This document shows positions 60,521 through 64,000 of a stretch of DNA of 64,000 nt, piece by piece (position 1 is the first letter of the stretch; every line of letters begins with the position of its first letter). The notes below the pieces were generated by a model. That model worked only from the letters and a program-made list of their open reading frames with translations, was not told where the DNA came from and searched no databases. Source of the stretch: Cylicocyclus nassatus (taxonomy: Eukaryota > Nematoda > Chromadorea > Rhabditida > Strongylidae); the NCBI GenBank assembly GCA_958299035.1, contig CATQJL010000316.1, positions 30,259,441 to 30,323,440 on the forward strand. Reading direction: 5' to 3'. The translations under genes were made by a program, and so were the position numbers.

Positions 60521-60947
60521 AAGGCAGCGTCCACCCAAAATTTCGTCTACCCTGTTTTTATTGTTTTCGAGCCCTTTCATTGCGCTGATTTTGGATATGA
60601 GGTTCAAATTATCAGAAAGTTTCAAAAATGCCCCTTTTCTGAAGTTCTAAATTGACAGTGGACGAGTTCGCTGGTCAAGTTGTATGCGGCTGAAAAATTT
60701 GTTGTGTGCAACAGTGCTACATCACAAACTATGCGGCTCGATGTTGCTTTCCATGTCAGAACAGGTCACGGGGCGATCCGTGAATGGGTGGATCGCAAAA
60801 AAGGGGCGGAGCTCAAAGAGGATCCAGGTCCGTTACCTCCTCTTGTGGGATAAGAAAACCGGACCAACACAATTGGTCTGCTCTTAGGGCCTGCTAGTAG
60901 GATAAGCAGTAATCTGGATTGAATAGATTTTGGGTGGACGCTGCCTT
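60521..60947. mobile_element. Small TIR element, AAGGCAGCGTCC subfamily
   Basis: Inverted ends AAGGCAGCGTCCACCCAAAA and TTTTGGGTGGACGCTGCCTT, perfect over 20 bp. One base differs from the AAGGCACCGTCC ends of the copies at 32165 and 55029, and the interior is different, so it is a sister subfamily. No coding capacity. Confidence 0.85.
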
Positions 60948-61894
60948 CAATCTCAAATGTTTTTGCGATTGCAATCCAAATGGGAAGCCAAAGGCGGACG
61001 TTACGTGCGACACAAATAATTATATGAAATGACTGTACTATGTACTTATTGACTTTATGTAAGAGATTTGCATCATTTACGATAGCTTGAATCACACAAG
61101 ACATCAGTGCACGATCGAAATTTGAAGTGATTTGTGCGAAAAATTACAGCTTTATAACTGCAAACGCGCTTCTTCTCTGTTTCTGAAGGAAAATACCCAT
61201 CCAAAAATCGCTTTGAATTTATCGATTTCATTTTGACTATCTAGTGCTTCAGTGGTTTTGCATCACTTTGTCAAAGAAGTATGTAAATTTATTTCCAGAA
61301 AAAAAGCACGCATTGACATGCGGATTGTGAAGGTATTGAAAGGAAGAAAACATTAAAAGGAGGAGAAAATGGACGAGAATTCGACTGAAAATGGGTTTAG
61401 CAATGCTGTACATAAAAGATAACTTTGAAACCACCTATTCAAATTGCCGCTCTTTCCAGAGTCTCATCTCCAAAGCCAAGATTATTTCGATTTTTTGCTT
61501 CTTTTGGTGACTTTGTATTTACAGCCTTGAGATGGTGTTGTTAATGGAGCAAAGCGATAGCAGTGATTTGAAAGATCAAGAAAAATTGTATATGTATGCA
61601 ATATTGAAAGACCAATGTTCTGACCAGATTGCGCTACGCTACAGACTAAAAGTGGCTTCTTTTTATGCAGAAAAAGTAGATAGATTCTTTATTGCTCGGA
61701 TGCCCACGGGCTTTTTGAAGAAATAATGATGCAAGCGCGACGAAAGGGCGCAAAAATATATCTATGTTATATACTATCATTGTATATTTGGAGAGAAGCT
61801 CTCTCAAATTATATAATTTCACCAGAAGCGGTTGTGACTCTTTGGATCAGTTTTTCACGGTTATTAACAGGCATTTGAATGATGTTTAATTCTA
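60948..61894. other. No gene seen
   Basis: AT-rich spacer. Small frames (for example 61532-61726) have no domain. Confidence 0.4.
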
Positions 61895-62633
61895 TTAGGT
61901 TGTATCAAGTAAACTCCTCTTCCAAATGATTTAAGCTGTTCTTGCTTTTTTAGTGAACTTAGGGTATCATTCGATAGAGCAAATTACGCTTTACGGAACA
62001 GCCACCAAGGGTCTGCTTGCATCGCATTCCATTTGAAGTTTGAAGCCAATATCGAAAAAAAATTTTGTCACTTGAAAACTAGATTCTTGCGAGGAAAACC
62101 ACCAACCAACACCTACGGACCACCAACTTCGTCATTGTACAGTAGGCGCACAGTAGTGCGCAAATGTCCTTGAATGAATTCTATCCGTGCATAGAAAGCG
62201 AGAAATAAAGATAGACCAAAAATGGCAAACTCCGGGCCCAGCTTTCCCTCATACATATGTCATTGTATACTGCAAGCCTTTCGAAGAATACCTAGTTTTA
62301 CATGAAAAACAGGAAAAAGCGGCATTTTGGCGTCTTTGTTTCTCAAGTTTGAGCTCAGGAGAATCTACCAAATACATTTTTGGGTACTACCATGCGTCTG
62401 CTATAGCGATCCAGTCGGAAGTCCGTAGAAACTTTGCGAAAGGCGATTCGCTTTTTAGCGTGGCTGAAAAAATCTGATTTTTGGCATCAAATTTTGTGGA
62501 TTATGAATTAATGGATCTTTGGCACCATATTATAGAAATTGTTTTACTCTATCAAATGGTACCCGGAGTCTGTTAGGGAGATGAAAACAGCTCTACTTAT
62601 ATGGAAATGGAGTTTACTTTTGGGACAACTCAA
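61895..62633. mobile_element. Mariner-like MITE, same family as 2574-4314
   Basis: Starts TTAGGTTGTATCAAGTAAAC and ends TTTACTTTTGGGACAACTCAA, with TA at 61893-61894; the right end and its TA have decayed. About 740 bp, collinear with the outer element at 2574-4314 without the nested insert. A hairpin module occurs at 61969-61994. The 96-codon frame at 62187-62477 is not conserved in the relatives. Confidence 0.8.
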
Positions 62634-63867
62634 ACATCATCTTTCGGGTTCCAAGAAACAGCAGCGAATGTACTTGTTCTTCAGAATGCTACGAAAGGAG
62701 ACACAGCAGCGGTGATACTTCCATGCCTTTCCCGTCGTTCACGATAATATAGACGCGCGTACCGAGGTATGGCGCTTGGAGTGCTCAAGAGCATAGAATG
62801 ATCTTGTTCTTGACCACAGAAGCGAGAACAGGACACAAGAAATTCATTTCATTTCGTCGTCTGCACGCTTCGAATAGTGGATATCTTGGAGTGAGGTCGA
62901 AGCAGGTCAATCATGGGCAGCGCTTGGTACATGTGGCTTACAAGCAAGCTGAATATCGTTTTTAGGACAATAGCAAAGAAAATATCGTTTTTATGGGTCT
63001 GGAAAGGAGACTCCTTAGAATTTTGCGAAAGTCAGGGAGACTTCGTTTTTTGCATCTTCGGAAAGCCACCTCAGTCGAGCCCTGGTCATGTTCTGATCCC
63101 TGGCCCGTCTTTACAAACGAAAAATTTTACATTAGTGGTCGTGCGTTTCAGAAAAAAACTAGATCTTGTTGGGCGCATGTCGAGATATGGAGCCGAACAA
63201 CTGATCTTTTTCTACTGCTTTTTTGAATGTTCTTTGGTTTTCTGAAATAAAAATCCCGCTTTGTAGGGACTAATAATTGAAAACAAAAACCCGATACAAG
63301 TATTTACCACTATCTCTATGTCTAATTTATTGAGTTGATTCCTTCTGGAGAGTTTAAAAAAGCGTTCTACATACAAATTTCACAGAATCATTTCTTGCAT
63401 CGTGGAAGTTGTTTCCACTCATGATTATTTTTTGGTTTGAAGTGGGAAGAAATTAGGAAGTTGACTTCTCTTATCTTGTAAGTGTAATAGCATAATATAA
63501 CCTTATTTTGATTACAAAGATTAGGTTGAAACTTACATCCTTGACAGTGCTGGATTCTAGTTGAATTTTTGAGCATTTTAGACCAAATAAAACTTCGGAA
63601 AATGTGTTTCACATTCTGTATTTCGGAATTTATGTTAACATTGATTTGTGCTTTTAAGACCAATCAAAAAAGCTTATCTGCCCTCGTTGAGTTATACCAA
63701 ATTAGTGAATATTCTGAAAAAGGACGTTACGCACTCTGAAAAGTGTGATGCGAGCTTCAACCCTCGACTGAAAATAGTTGCAGGTGATGATGTTATCCCT
63801 TTCCGCGGAAAAGAAAACGTTACCGTGGCTAACTCTCAAAACATTTTTAAAGTACGGGTAAAATAGC
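62634..63867. other. No gene; repeat with AAGCTGAATATCGTTTTT
   Basis: The part from about 62915 to 63075 parallels 37625-37860 (GCAAGCTGGATATCGTTTTT) in unit 1 and, in inverted form, 45500-45680 in unit 2, so it is a dispersed repeat of unknown type. The other frames (63648-63866 plus, 63663-63388 minus) have no domain. Confidence 0.45.
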
Positions 63868-63873
63868 TTTATT
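63868..63873 (-). terminator. Poly(A) signal of TTL gene J
   Basis: AATAAA on the minus strand, 45 bp downstream of the gene J stop codon. Confidence 0.65.
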
Positions 63874-63918
63874 AAAAACGGTCTTTACATATTCGAGGTA
63901 AATTTACATGCACATTGT

Positions 63919-64000
63919 TCAGTTAATACAATCGGTACTTTCGCCAGTAAACTTATTAGCCAGATTGATTGTACCGATGTCGAAGGTTTTTTGAGGAGTA
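63919..64000 (-). CDS. TTL gene J: partial last exon, cut by window end
   Basis: Minus-strand exon 3 fragment of another transthyretin-like gene. It reads TPQKTFDIGTINLANKFTGE then STDCIN and a TGA stop at 63921-63919. The ending is that of genes A and B (ESTDCIN, ESIDCIN), so J belongs to the A/B subgroup rather than the C-E subgroup. The rest, including the start, lies beyond base 64000. Confidence 0.9.
   Translation of the reverse strand, partial: TPQKTFDIGTINLANKFTGESTDCIN

Overview
The window looks like nuclear DNA of a nematode, most likely a rhabditid or strongylid (clade V) species. Three observations support this: a cluster of genes for small secreted transthyretin-like (TTL/TTR) proteins, a family greatly expanded in nematodes; very short introns (about 50-100 nt) with ttttcag-type acceptors; and an acceptor-like AG placed directly before several start codons, as expected for spliced-leader trans-splicing. 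The species is inferred, not proven. The sequence is AT-rich, gene-poor and crowded with transposon remnants.

Protein-coding content. I can support five intact three-exon TTL genes, all on the minus strand: 6444-8125, 28153-28712, 38389-38903, 50089-50648 and 58676-59158. A sixth is cut by the window end (63919-64000). Broken TTL copies lie at 33684-34076, 34600-34905, 43647-44193 (a one-base deletion in exon 1) and 53782-54302. A TTL-like last exon with an unusual long C-terminal extension lies at 18181-18612. The intact proteins share a signal peptide, one cysteine in exon 1, one in exon 2 and two in exon 3, and the same intron phases (1 and 0). The only other gene candidates are a weak minus-strand exon pair at 61-520 and a lone exon at 1471-1668.

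Layout. 0-6 kb: two weak exons, then nested mariner-like foldback elements (2574-4314) and tandem repeats. 6.4-10.1 kb: TTL gene A with a mariner-like MITE in intron 1, then a 1.37-kb palindromic element. 12.4-15.1 kb: a 1.3-kb hAT-like element and a decayed LINE reverse transcriptase. 17-21.5 kb: the TTL-like exon, a Tc1/mariner-type foldback with about 550-bp arms (19041-20588), and a Helitron-like foldback. 21.5-28 kb: a detached piece of the later tandem unit, then more foldbacks. 28-35 kb: TTL gene B, the second hAT-like copy, a second Helitron-like element carrying a (TGTC)n microsatellite, and two TTL pseudogenes. 35-53 kb: a tandem triplication of a roughly 5.3-6.5-kb unit, each unit carrying one TTL gene (C intact, D frameshifted, E intact) with its promoter and MITEs. 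53-64 kb: a TTL pseudogene, further TIR elements, divergent TTL gene I, another mariner-like MITE and the start of gene J.

How it fits together. The region is a birth-and-death locus for secreted TTL proteins. Whole units were copied in tandem, single copies decayed, and cut-and-paste and rolling-circle type elements inserted in introns and spacers. The most interesting unexplained signals are a small hairpin module recurring at many sites inside and outside the transposons, a roughly 110-bp non-coding block preserved in four unit copies, and a promoter block shared among TTL copies.
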